Of a stretch of DNA of 64,000 nt, positions 1 to 7,706 are shown one piece after another (within the stretch, counting starts at the first letter, position 1; each line of letters starts with the position of its first letter). This DNA is from Flagellimonas aequoris. GTDB lineage: Bacteria; Bacteroidota; Bacteroidia; Flavobacteriales; Flavobacteriaceae. The notes below the pieces were generated by a model. It did not search any database. It worked only from the letters and a program-made list of their open reading frames with translations, and was not told where the DNA came from. Made by a program: the position numbers and the translations under genes. The stretch is taken from contig NZ_QXFJ01000027.1 in the NCBI RefSeq assembly GCF_003584165.1, positions 124,001-188,000 on the forward strand, read 5' to 3'.

Positions 1-49
1 CAGGTAAAGGAGCATTTCACCATTCGGATTTAAAGCAGTAATTTTAGGT

Positions 50-205
50 ATGGAAAATGTTGCAACAGACAATACGATTTGGTACGTGCTCGGCGTATTG
101 GGGCTTATTTATTTGGTGATTTTGACCAGAAATAAAAGAGCCACCAAACGTAGGAAATCGCGCAGGTTCATGGAAGGAAAGCGAAGGCGGGACAATGAAC
201 AGTGA
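50..205 (+). CDS. Small single-pass membrane protein (51 aa)
   Basis: A short open frame reads from ATG at 50 to TGA at 203-205. The product has a short polar N-terminus, one hydrophobic segment at about residues 11-25 (WYVLGVLGLIYLVIL) and a very basic tail rich in Arg and Lys, so it would sit in the inner membrane with the tail in the cytoplasm. I do not recognise a family. The first 33-41 bases upstream are open in two other frames (stops at 31-33 and 39-41) and may hold the last codons of a gene cut by the window edge, but I cannot decide which. The composition of a clean TM segment plus basic tail argues for a real gene; the start could lie further upstream at a non-ATG codon. Confidence 0.5.
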   Translation: MENVATDNTIWYVLGVLGLIYLVILTRNKRATKRRKSRRFMEGKRRRDNEQ

Positions 206-310
206 ACAATGGACAATTACCAATTCATAATGAGCAATTGACAGTACAAATACCGATCGGACAACAACTGTTAATTGATTATTGTTTATTGAACATTGAT
301 AATTGAAAAA
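200..310. repeat. Degenerate AT-rich intergenic repeat tract
   Basis: Between the small membrane protein and the adenosyltransferase the DNA is made of imperfect copies of short units such as TGAACAATGGACAATT, CCAATTCATAATGAGCAATT and TTGAACATTGATAATTG. The units share the AACAAT/AATTG core in both orientations. Such ragged tracts occur between genes in flavobacterial chromosomes; their role is not known to me. Confidence 0.5.
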
Positions 311-868
311 ATGAAAATATACACCAAAACAGGCGATAAGGGCACCACGGCACTATTTACAGGCCGAAGGGTTCCCAAACACCATATCCGCATAGAGAGT
401 TACGGCACCATCGATGAACTCAATTCGCATTTGGGGCTGCTCCGCGATCAGCAAATGGATGCCCATTCCAAAGAAATGTTGGTACTGATCCAAAAAAAAC
501 TCTTCACCGTGGGATCTATATTGGCCACGGAACCCGACAAGGACAAACGCCTGAAAATTTCACGAATTAGCCAAGAGGACATTGCCCTTTTGGAACAGGA
601 AATGGACCAAATGAACGAAAACCTTCCTGAAATGACACATTTTATCCTTCCTGGAGGCCACACGACCGTGTCATACTGTCATATTGCCAGAACGGTTTGC
701 CGTAGGGCTGAGCGGATGATCTCCTATTTGCACGAGAACGAACCTGTTCCAGATACCTTGCTTTCCTATATGAATCGCCTATCCGACTACCTTTTTGTAT
801 TGGCACGAAAGTTGTCCAAAGATGTAAACGCCGATGAAATCAAGTGGATTCCGGAGAAATTGGACTGA
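311..868 (+). CDS. Cob(I)alamin adenosyltransferase, PduO type
   Basis: Transfers the 5'-deoxyadenosyl group of ATP to cob(I)alamin to make adenosylcobalamin, the cofactor of enzymes such as methylmalonyl-CoA mutase; cytoplasmic, trimeric in the family. The 185-residue length fits a single-domain PduO-type enzyme. The N-terminal ATP-binding signature YTKTGDKGTTALFTG is at residues 3-17, and the conserved helix with RTVCRRAERM and the C-terminal YMNRLSDYLFVLAR segment are present. I start at the ATG at 311, which gives MKIYTKTGDKG directly as in relatives; a TTG at 296 would add five residues from the repeat tract. A MeaB GTPase, the usual chaperone of methylmalonyl-CoA mutase, lies at 11038 in the same window, so the cofactor is probably used there. 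Confidence 0.93.
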   Translation: MKIYTKTGDKGTTALFTGRRVPKHHIRIESYGTIDELNSHLGLLRDQQMDAHSKEMLVLIQKKLFTVGSILATEPDKDKRLKISRISQEDIALLEQEMDQMNENLPEMTHFILPGGHTTVSYCHIARTVCRRAERMISYLHENEPVPDTLLSYMNRLSDYLFVLARKLSKDVNADEIKWIPEKLD

Positions 869-936
869 TAAAATCGTTTTTTTGACCGCTAAGTTTTGCC
901 AACAATAAAATAATTTTTAAATAATCCAGTTTTTAC

Positions 937-966
937 TTGACAAATTGGGTTTAAAATTTATTTTTG
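937..966 (+). promoter_or_regulatory. Bacteroidetes-type promoter before the DUF2795 gene
   Basis: TTG at 937-939 and TATTTTTG at 959-966 are separated by 19 bases, matching the Bacteroidetes primary-sigma pattern of a -33 TTG element and a -7 TAnnTTTG box. The -7 box lies 27 bases before the ATG at 994. Confidence 0.6.
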
Positions 967-993
967 CAAAAAATTTAAAATCAAACCGTTACT

Positions 994-1218
994 ATGTACT
1001 GGACGTTAGAACTAGCCTCATATTTAAGTGATGCACCTTGGCCAGCCACCAAAGACGAACTGATAGATTACGCGATTCGTACGGGAGCCCCGTTGGAAGT
1101 AGTTGAAAATTTGCAGTCCATGGAAGAAGAGGGCGGCGAGATATACGAATCCATCGAAGAGATCTGGCCTGATTATCCCACCGAGGAAGATTACCTCTGG
1201 AACGAGGATGAATATTAA
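994..1218 (+). CDS. DUF2795 family protein
   Basis: A 74-residue very acidic protein without signal peptide. The middle, with SDAPWPATKDELIDYAIRTG followed by ENLQSMEEE, looks like the DUF2795 fold, a small helical domain known from short bacterial proteins with no assigned activity. The C-terminus is rich in Glu, Asp, Trp and Tyr. It is transcribed alone: a good Bacteroidetes promoter lies just before it and a terminator hairpin just after, ahead of secA. Function unknown; a small regulatory or nucleic-acid-associated role would be a guess. Confidence 0.85.
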   Translation: MYWTLELASYLSDAPWPATKDELIDYAIRTGAPLEVVENLQSMEEEGGEIYESIEEIWPDYPTEEDYLWNEDEY

Positions 1219-1241
1219 ATTCATAAAGCACAAAGCACGTT

Positions 1242-1268
1242 AAAAAGTCTCATCTGAGGCTTTTTTTT
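1242..1268 (+). terminator. Rho-independent terminator after the DUF2795 gene
   Basis: AAAAAGTCTCA pairs with TGAGGCTTTTT around a two-base centre (one G-U type pair), followed by a run of T. It separates the DUF2795 gene from secA. Confidence 0.75.
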
Positions 1269-1353
1269 ATGTAATTTTGACAGCCCAGCAAAAGATTTCC
1301 ATCGTAATCCCATCCTTGGAACAGCTTTTGCCATTCAAACGAAAAATTATTCC

Positions 1354-4300
1354 ATGAGTTTAATTAATTCCGTACTAAAGGTTTTTGTAGGAGATAAATC
1401 GGAGAAAGATGTAAAAGCGCTCCAACCTTTGGTAAAAGAAATAAAATCCTTCGAGCAGCAGTTGGAAGGATTGTCGCACGATGAACTAAGACAGAAAACC
1501 GTCGATTTCAAGGCCAAGATCGCTGAGGACTGCAAAGAGATCAACGATAAGATCGCAGCCCTTGAAGCAGAAGTCGAAGCCTCCAATGACATCGACCGAA
1601 ACGAAGAAATCTATACTGAAATTGACAAGCTGAACGAAGAGGCCTATAAAATTTCAGAAAATACCCTGAACACTATCTTACCCGAAGCCTTTGCCGTGGT
1701 AAAAGAAACCGCAAAACGCTTCGCGGCCAACGAAACTTTAACGGTAACCGCCACCGAGTTTGACAGAAAATTGTCCGGTGACAGGGACTATGTGACCTTG
1801 GAGGATGACAAGGCCGTTTGGCAAAACTCATGGGATGCCGCCGGAAAAGAAGTCACTTGGGATATGGTCCATTATGATGTGCAGTTGATTGGAGGTATTG
1901 CATTACACCAAGGAAAAATCGCGGAAATGCAGACCGGTGAAGGTAAGACCCTTGTGGCCACCCTCCCGCTCTATCTGAACGCCTTGGCAGGAAAAGGGGC
2001 GCACTTGGTAACCGTGAACGATTACTTGGCTAAAAGGGACAGCGCCTGGATGGGCCCATTGTTCGAGTTCCACGGCCTTTCCGTGGATTGCATTGATAAG
2101 CACCGACCCAATTCCGATGGAAGAAGGGCGGCCTACAACGCCGATATCACCTACGGAACCAACAACGAGTTCGGTTTTGACTACCTACGTGACAACATGG
2201 CGCATACGCCTGATGATCTGGTACAACGTCCACACCACTATGCCATTGTGGATGAGGTGGATTCTGTATTGATCGATGATGCCAGAACACCGTTGATCAT
2301 TTCCGGACCTGTACCTGAAGGTGACCGACACGAATTCAACGAACTAAAACCCAAGGTTTCCGATATCGTTCAAAAACAACGACAATATTTAACCGGGGTT
2401 TTGGCAGAGGCCAAACGGTTGATCAAGGAAGGGGATACCAAAGAAGGTGGTTTCCAACTGCTACGTGTACATCGTGGTCTTCCCAAAAACAAGGCCCTCA
2501 TCAAATTTTTGAGTGAAGAAGGGGTCAAACAATTGTTGCAAAAGACCGAGAACTACTACATGCAGGACAACAACAGGGAAATGCCCAAAGTGGATGAGGA
2601 ACTGTTGTTCGTAATCGATGAAAAAAACAACCAGATAGAACTGACCGATAAGGGAGTTGAATACATCTCTGGCGATCAGGATAGGGACTTTTTTGTGTTG
2701 CCCGATATCGGTAGCGAAATTGCCAAGATCGAAAACCAAAATCTGGAAATTGAGGAAGAGGCCGATCTCAAGGAAGACCTTTTCAAGGATTTTGCCATCA
2801 AAAGTGAAAGGATCCACACGCTCACCCAATTATTGAAAGCCTATACCCTCTTCGAAAAGGATGTAGAATATGTGGTCATCGACAACAAAGTGTTGATTGT
2901 GGATGAGCAAACCGGTCGTATCATGGACGGAAGACGATATTCTGACGGACTGCACCAAGCCATTGAGGCCAAGGAGAGTGTGAAGATCGAGGCCATGACC
3001 CAGACCTTCGCCACCATCACCTTGCAGAACTACTTTAGAATGTACAATAAGTTGGCAGGGATGACCGGTACCGCGGTAACCGAAGCTGGCGAGTTTTGGG
3101 AAATCTATGAGTTGGATGTGATGGAAATCCCGACCAACAGACCTATTGCGAGACATGACAGGCACGACTTGATCTACAAGACCAAGCGCGAAAAATACAA
3201 CGCCATTATTGAAGAAGTGACCCAGCTTGCCACTGCAGGCAGGCCCGTGCTGATCGGTACCACTTCGGTAGAGATTTCGGAATTGTTGTCCAAACTGTTG
3301 AGCGTACGCAAAATACCGCACAACGTATTGAACGCCAAGCTCCATAAAAAAGAGGCCGATATTGTGGCCGAAGCTGGAAAATCCGGAGTGGTCACCATTG
3401 CCACCAACATGGCCGGTAGGGGTACCGACATCAAATTGACCCCAGATGTGAAAAAAGCAGGTGGTTTGGCCATTATTGGTACAGAGCGACACGATTCCAG
3501 ACGGGTGGACAGACAGTTGAGAGGTCGTTCCGGTAGACAGGGAGACCCAGGAAGTTCCCAGTTCTACGTTTCGTTGGAAGATAACTTGATGCGTTTGTTC
3601 GGTTCGGATAGGGTCGCCAAAATGATGGACCGCATGGGATTGGAAGAAGGAGAAGTGATCCAACACTCCATGATGACCAAATCCATAGAGCGCGCCCAGA
3701 AAAAGGTGGAAGAGAACAACTTCGGCATCCGTAAACGTTTGTTGGAGTATGATGATGTGATGAACGCCCAAAGGGAAGTAGTCTACAAAAGAAGGAAACA
3801 CGCCCTTCAAGGAGATCGTTTAAAAGTTGACATTGCCAACATGATCTACGACACCTGTGAAGTGGTGGCGGAGACCAACAAAATGGCGGATGACTTCAAA
3901 AATTTCGAATTCGAGTTGATCAAATTCTTCTCGATCACGTCACCCATTTCCGAGGAGGAATTCAAAAAAATGAGTTTCCAGGAAGTTGCAGGGACCGTCT
4001 ATAAGGCCGCCTATAACTTCTATCAACAAAAAATGGAGCGAAGTGCCACTGTGGCCTTCCAGGTCATCAAAAAAGTGTTCGAGGATGACACCAACAAGTT
4101 CGAACGTATTGTGGTTCCCTTTACCGATGGCATCAAGACTTTGAACGTGGTGACGAATTTGGAGAAAGCTTATAAAACGGACGGAAAGCAATTGATCACC
4201 GATTTTGAAAAGAACATCACCCTTGCCATCATCGATGATTCCTGGAAGACGCATTTGCGCAAGATGGACGAGTTGAAACAATCCGTTCAATTGGCCGTAC

Positions 4301-4716
4301 ACGAACAAAAAGATCCCTTATTGATCTACAAGTTTGAGGCTTTTGAACTTTTCAAGGATATGATAGACAAAGTGAACAAAGAAGTGATTTCTTTCCTTTT
4401 CAAAGGGGAATTGCCCTCTGAGAACACCAATCAGATCCAAGAGGCCAGAACGGTTCGCAGACCCAAGGAAAACCTTCAGACTTCCAAAGAAGAAATCCCG
4501 AACAGTGACGAGCTGGCTGCCCAGAACAGGGCCGCGGGCCAAACCCAAGGGCAAAGACCCCATATTACCGAGACTATTGTTCGTGAGAAACCGAAAATTG
4601 GGCGTAACGATAGGGTCACCATTAAAAACGTAATGTCGGGAGAGAGCAAATCCATGAAGTTTAAGCAGGCAGAGCCCTTACTCGATAAAGGGGAGTGGGT
4701 ATTGGTGGAAGACTAA
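1354..4716 (+). CDS. secA: Preprotein translocase ATPase SecA
   Basis: Motor ATPase that drives unfolded preproteins through the SecYEG channel. Walker A MQTGEGKT is at residues 192-199 and the DEVD Walker B at 300-303; the second helicase half with NMAGRGTDIKL and the RQLRGRSGRQGDPG motif follows. At 1120 residues it is much longer than the about 900 of E. coli: there is a large insertion in the preprotein-crosslinking region (about residues 335-500), which is usual in Bacteroidetes. The C-terminus ends in GEWVLVED and lacks the zinc-binding CxCxSG tail found in many SecA proteins. Single gene, between a terminator at 1242 and another at 4739. Confidence 0.98.
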   Translation: MSLINSVLKVFVGDKSEKDVKALQPLVKEIKSFEQQLEGLSHDELRQKTVDFKAKIAEDCKEINDKIAALEAEVEASNDIDRNEEIYTEIDKLNEEAYKISENTLNTILPEAFAVVKETAKRFAANETLTVTATEFDRKLSGDRDYVTLEDDKAVWQNSWDAAGKEVTWDMVHYDVQLIGGIALHQGKIAEMQTGEGKTLVATLPLYLNALAGKGAHLVTVNDYLAKRDSAWMGPLFEFHGLSVDCIDKHRPNSDGRRAAYNADITYGTNNEFGFDYLRDNMAHTPDDLVQRPHHYAIVDEVDSVLIDDARTPLIISGPVPEGDRHEFNELKPKVSDIVQKQRQYLTGVLAEAKRLIKEGDTKEGGFQLLRVHRGLPKNKALIKFLSEEGVKQLLQKTENYYMQDNNREMPKVDEELLFVIDEKNNQIELTDKGVEYISGDQDRDFFVLPDIGSEIAKIENQNLEIEEEADLKEDLFKDFAIKSERIHTLTQLLKAYTLFEKDVEYVVIDNKVLIVDEQTGRIMDGRRYSDGLHQAIEAKESVKIEAMTQTFATITLQNYFRMYNKLAGMTGTAVTEAGEFWEIYELDVMEIPTNRPIARHDRHDLIYKTKREKYNAIIEEVTQLATAGRPVLIGTTSVEISELLSKLLSVRKIPHNVLNAKLHKKEADIVAEAGKSGVVTIATNMAGRGTDIKLTPDVKKAGGLAIIGTERHDSRRVDRQLRGRSGRQGDPGSSQFYVSLEDNLMRLFGSDRVAKMMDRMGLEEGEVIQHSMMTKSIERAQKKVEENNFGIRKRLLEYDDVMNAQREVVYKRRKHALQGDRLKVDIANMIYDTCEVVAETNKMADDFKNFEFELIKFFSITSPISEEEFKKMSFQEVAGTVYKAAYNFYQQKMERSATVAFQVIKKVFEDDTNKFERIVVPFTDGIKTLNVVTNLEKAYKTDGKQLITDFEKNITLAIIDDSWKTHLRKMDELKQSVQLAVHEQKDPLLIYKFEAFELFKDMIDKVNKEVISFLFKGELPSENTNQIQEARTVRRPKENLQTSKEEIPNSDELAAQNRAAGQTQGQRPHITETIVREKPKIGRNDRVTIKNVMSGESKSMKFKQAEPLLDKGEWVLVED

Positions 4717-4738
4717 ACCCTCTCATTCAAAATTTTAA

Positions 4739-4772
4739 GAGTGGCAGTTATTTATAGCTGCCACTTTTTTTA
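4739..4772 (+). terminator. Rho-independent terminator after secA
   Basis: AGTGGCAG pairs with CTGCCACT around a ten-base loop and is followed by a run of T (4766-4771). Confidence 0.85.
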
Positions 4773-4878
4773 TATCAAAAACATAGTTAGATTTACACCC
4801 TGAAACACCCCATTAAGTTACTTTTACTACCCCAATTTTCAACCTTTTGGTAGTAGAGGGTACAATCACGTGCAGCAT

Positions 4879-6096
4879 ATGAAAATTCCTGGTGAGGATA
4901 AATATCGATTACAAGATAAGATTGATTTGATACTAAAGGTTAACTATAGTTCTTCGATTTTTGCTGCCGTCTTCGGGTTGATCTGTTTTTTCCTTTTGGA
5001 TATCAGAGGGGTAATTCCTTATGTATTTTTGGGCTATGCCTTTATCAACCTCATCAACACCTTAGTCTACAAGCAGCACAACAACTTAGTGCTCACTTAT
5101 AACCTGACCTCCATACTCTCCATGATTGGGGCCATTATCATCACCATTTACAGTGGGGGCATCCAAAGTCCGTTCATTTTTGTGCTCGCCATTGTGGTCT
5201 TTGCGGGGTATGTGACCACCAAGGTGTTCGGCCAACTCTACCTGATCATCAATTTGGCGGTACTTACTATCCTATTCCTTTATGATACCGGGAATTTCAA
5301 GATATCGAACAATACCGTTCCCATGGAATCCAGAAATTGGTTCGCTTTCTTGAGTGCCGTTTTTGCCGTGTATCTACTTGGGGGCGTATTTGGAAAAAAC
5401 CTGTTAAGGGCCCATCATAAACTGTACAAATCCAGAAACGAGATCCAGGAACGTATTGAAGAGAAAGAAACCTTGCTCAAGGAAGTACACCATCGGGTAA
5501 AGAACAACCTTCAAACGGTATCCAGTCTTCTCAGCCTGCAATCCCGGGCCATTGCCGATGAAAAAATCAGCAACATCATCAAGAGCAGCCAAAACCGTGT
5601 GGTATCCATGGCCATGGTGCATGAAATGCTTTACAAAAGGGACGACTATCTTTCCAAAATAGAACTCAAACCCTATGTAAAGGAATTATGCGATTATCTG
5701 GTGCGTTCCGTGAAGGGCAGCAACAACAGTGTAAAGGTAGATTTGGACATCGACGAGCACAAACTCAGTATAGATACAGTTATTCCCTTGGGATTGATCA
5801 TTAATGAAACCATCACCAATGCCCTCAAATATGGCATTACGGAAGGGCATAATGGAGAAGTCCATGTGTCGGTCCATAAGATTGGGGACAATCGTTTTGA
5901 AATGTACCTTGGCGATAATGGCATAGGGTATTCCGAGGACATCAACCCTAGGACATCCAATTCCTTGGGTCTTAAATTGATCTATAACCTTGCTAGGCAG
6001 CTAAGGGGTACCATTAGCCGCGATTATGATAAAAAAGGTACTTATTACCGCATAGAGTTCGAAGAGATCGTGGAAGAGTTCAATTCTGTGGATTGA
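4879..6096 (+). CDS. Membrane sensor histidine kinase (HisKA_2 type)
   Basis: Two-component or phosphorelay sensor kinase of 405 residues. The first 170 residues form about five to six hydrophobic helices with almost no periplasmic loops. A coiled linker leads to the HisKA_2 dimerisation box LLKEVHHRVKNNLQTVSSLL, with the phospho-acceptor His at 204/205. The HATPase half shows the N box IINETITNALKYG and the GDNGIGYSED Mg/ATP motif. No response regulator is adjacent, so this is an orphan kinase. I start at ATG 4879 rather than the GTG at 4870. It ends at a strong bidirectional hairpin. The ligand cannot be read from the sequence; the membrane-embedded sensor suggests a membrane or lipid-soluble signal (inference). 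Confidence 0.9.
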   Translation: MKIPGEDKYRLQDKIDLILKVNYSSSIFAAVFGLICFFLLDIRGVIPYVFLGYAFINLINTLVYKQHNNLVLTYNLTSILSMIGAIIITIYSGGIQSPFIFVLAIVVFAGYVTTKVFGQLYLIINLAVLTILFLYDTGNFKISNNTVPMESRNWFAFLSAVFAVYLLGGVFGKNLLRAHHKLYKSRNEIQERIEEKETLLKEVHHRVKNNLQTVSSLLSLQSRAIADEKISNIIKSSQNRVVSMAMVHEMLYKRDDYLSKIELKPYVKELCDYLVRSVKGSNNSVKVDLDIDEHKLSIDTVIPLGLIINETITNALKYGITEGHNGEVHVSVHKIGDNRFEMYLGDNGIGYSEDINPRTSNSLGLKLIYNLARQLRGTISRDYDKKGTYYRIEFEEIVEEFNSVD

Positions 6097-6115
6097 TCTC
6101 AGAAACAACAGAAAT

Positions 6116-6146
6116 AAAAAAGGCCGGTTTTAAAACCGGCCTTTTT
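6116..6146. terminator. Bidirectional terminator
   Basis: AAGGCCGGTTTT and AAAACCGGCCTT are perfect complements, with A-run on the left and T-run on the right, so the hairpin can stop the histidine-kinase transcript on + and the small-protein pair on -. Confidence 0.85.
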
Positions 6147-6172
6147 CTGTTATGAAATATTCTACTGCTTAC

Positions 6173-6277
6173 CTATTTATCTTGAAATTTTTTATCCCTT
6201 AATGAAAAAACGATCGAAGCGACCACAAATGCCATGCTCAAAAACAAGGCAAAGAGAATCAGCAAATTTAAAATCAT
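6173..6277 (-). CDS. Small single-pass membrane protein (34 aa)
   Basis: A 34-residue frame from ATG at 6277 to TAG at 6173-6175 encodes MILNLLILFALFLSMAFVVA and a short polar tail ending FQDK. The ATG lies only two bases after the stop codon of the exported protein at 6280-6516, so translation is probably coupled, and the pair ends at the shared terminator at 6116-6146. One transmembrane helix fills most of the chain. No family recognised. The coupling and the clean hydrophobic profile are the evidence that it is real. Confidence 0.5.
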   Translation of the reverse strand: MILNLLILFALFLSMAFVVASIVFSLRDKKFQDK

Positions 6278-6279
6278 GA

Positions 6280-6516
6280 TTAAGCCAATTTAGCTTTGTT
6301 TTTTTTGGTTGTGAAAGAAAGTTCCTTTTTAACCCTTGAGTTTTTGAATTTGTACAATCTGGCAACTTCCCTATTCTGCTTAACGGATGTGCTAAGATCG
6401 ATGTTCAACTCAACTCCCACAGTAACGGTATCTACCTTAACTTCTTTGGAAGTATCTTGGGCCATGGCCACTGTTCCGAAAAAAACTACTGCGATGATGG
6501 TTAAAATTGTTTTCAT
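6280..6516 (-). CDS. Small exported protein of unknown function
   Basis: A 78-residue protein with a Sec signal peptide: hydrophobic core TIIAVVFFGTVAMA followed by the AMAQ cleavage context after residue 19. The mature part is about 58 residues, first acidic and Thr/Val-rich (VKVDTVTVGVELNIDLSTS), then strongly basic towards the end (VKKELSFTTKKNKAKLA). No Cys, so it is periplasmic and not a lipoprotein. Its stop codon is two bases before the start of a 34-residue membrane protein, a probable two-gene operon. I do not recognise a family. Confidence 0.7.
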   Translation of the reverse strand: MKTILTIIAVVFFGTVAMAQDTSKEVKVDTVTVGVELNIDLSTSVKQNREVARLYKFKNSRVKKELSFTTKKNKAKLA

Positions 6517-6906
6517 GATTTGGGTTTTTATTACGAAGTAAAATTACCCTCGCACCTACCCTAGATCAGATTTGTGTCGCTTAACAGATCAAAATTTTCG
6601 GTGTAAAAACTTTTCTTGGTTAAAGTGCATTTTATCGACGACGAACGTTTTTGGGTCCAAAAACACCATACCGACGGCATGTGCATTTCATCGATCGTGA
6701 AAATGTAGGGTGCTTTGTAAGTTGTTGATAATGAACGATATATTTGTAGGAAAAAGATTATATTTTCATTATATCATGTAGGAAAATTGTAAGATTTTGA
6801 ATTGTAAGGCAAATTTTAGTCCAGGGCAGAAATGAGGTCAATTCACAAATTTTAACACCCTTTCGTGTAATTCTTGGTATCTTATAGCAACTAAGTAAGA
6901 AAGAAC
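6517..6906. other. Intergenic region between divergent genes (390 bases)
   Basis: No open frame with coding character. It must hold the promoter of the exported-protein pair (left) and that of msrA (right). One promoter candidate for msrA is listed at 6714-6746. The remainder is AT-rich with no repeat or clear hairpin that I can see. Confidence 0.6.
6714..6746 (+). promoter_or_regulatory. Candidate promoter for msrA
   Basis: TTTG at 6714-6717 and TATATTTG at 6739-6746 are 21 bases apart, matching the Bacteroidetes -33/-7 pattern. It would give a leader of about 150 bases before the msrA ATG at 6907. Confidence 0.35.
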
Positions 6907-7599
6907 ATGAACATCGTGAGAATTACATTTTTTACCCTTCTGATTTTGGTTTCGACCAGTTGTCGACCCAAAGAGAAATCCACCGAACAAGAAATGGCCC
7001 ATCAAGAGCCTATTGAAAATCCAGAAACTCCCAAACTGACCCCTCCAGAATTACAACAATACGAAACGGCCTATTTTGCCAGTGGCTGTTTTTGGTGTGT
7101 AGAGGCCATCTTTGAAAGCGTAAAAGGTGTTAAGGAAGTATACTCGGGTTACTCGGGCGGAACGGAGAAAAACCCTACCTATGAACAAGTCTCCTATGGT
7201 AAAACCCACCATGCCGAATCCGTAGAGGTGTATTATGACCCAAAAGTGGTCTCGTTCACACAACTGGTACAAGTATTCTTTGGCTCTCACGATCCCACTA
7301 CATTAAACCAGCAAGGACCCGACAGGGGCGCCCAATACCGTTCCATTGCATTTTATAAGAATGATGAACAGAAGAAGATCATCACGGATTACATGGCCAA
7401 ATTGGAAGCGGAACACGTCTATGGCAGACCCATAGTGACCGAAGTGAAAAAGTTCGACAAATTTTATAGGGCCGAAGATTATCATCAGGATTACGAAAAA
7501 CTACACCCGAACAATAGTTACATCCAGAATGTTTCCATTCCAAGGTTGAACCGGTTCAAAAAGAATTTCAAATCCTTCCTAAAGGAAGATGTGCATTAA
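6907..7599 (+). CDS. msrA: Peptide-methionine (S)-S-oxide reductase, lipoprotein form
   Basis: Reduces methionine-S-sulfoxide in oxidised proteins. The catalytic motif GCFWCVEAIF carries Cys61 and Cys64, followed by the conserved GYSGG and the GAQYRSIAFY segment. Unlike the cytoplasmic enzyme, it begins with a lipoprotein signal peptide: hydrophobic core then LVSTSC with Cys19 as the lipidation site, and a Glu/Pro-rich linker (residues 20-50). It therefore works outside the cytoplasm, anchored to a membrane, repairing envelope proteins. The resolving partner is likely another thiol-disulfide protein of the envelope. 230 residues; single gene with a long upstream region. Confidence 0.95.
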   Translation: MNIVRITFFTLLILVSTSCRPKEKSTEQEMAHQEPIENPETPKLTPPELQQYETAYFASGCFWCVEAIFESVKGVKEVYSGYSGGTEKNPTYEQVSYGKTHHAESVEVYYDPKVVSFTQLVQVFFGSHDPTTLNQQGPDRGAQYRSIAFYKNDEQKKIITDYMAKLEAEHVYGRPIVTEVKKFDKFYRAEDYHQDYEKLHPNNSYIQNVSIPRLNRFKKNFKSFLKEDVH

Positions 7600-7706
7600 G
7601 CTGAAGGCTTTTTGTGGACGAAGAAGTTGATATGGGCTTGAAGCAGTGTTGGCCTTGTAGGGAGGACGGCCGAAAGTAGGTGGTTCTTTGGGAATGGGAG
7701 GTCTTT

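Noticed and set aside
2830..3810. Long antisense open frame (326 codons) inside secA
   Set aside because: It is opposite the conserved second ATPase domain of secA. Its protein is rich in His, Phe and Gln with no signal or domain, as expected for a shadow of a strongly constrained gene.
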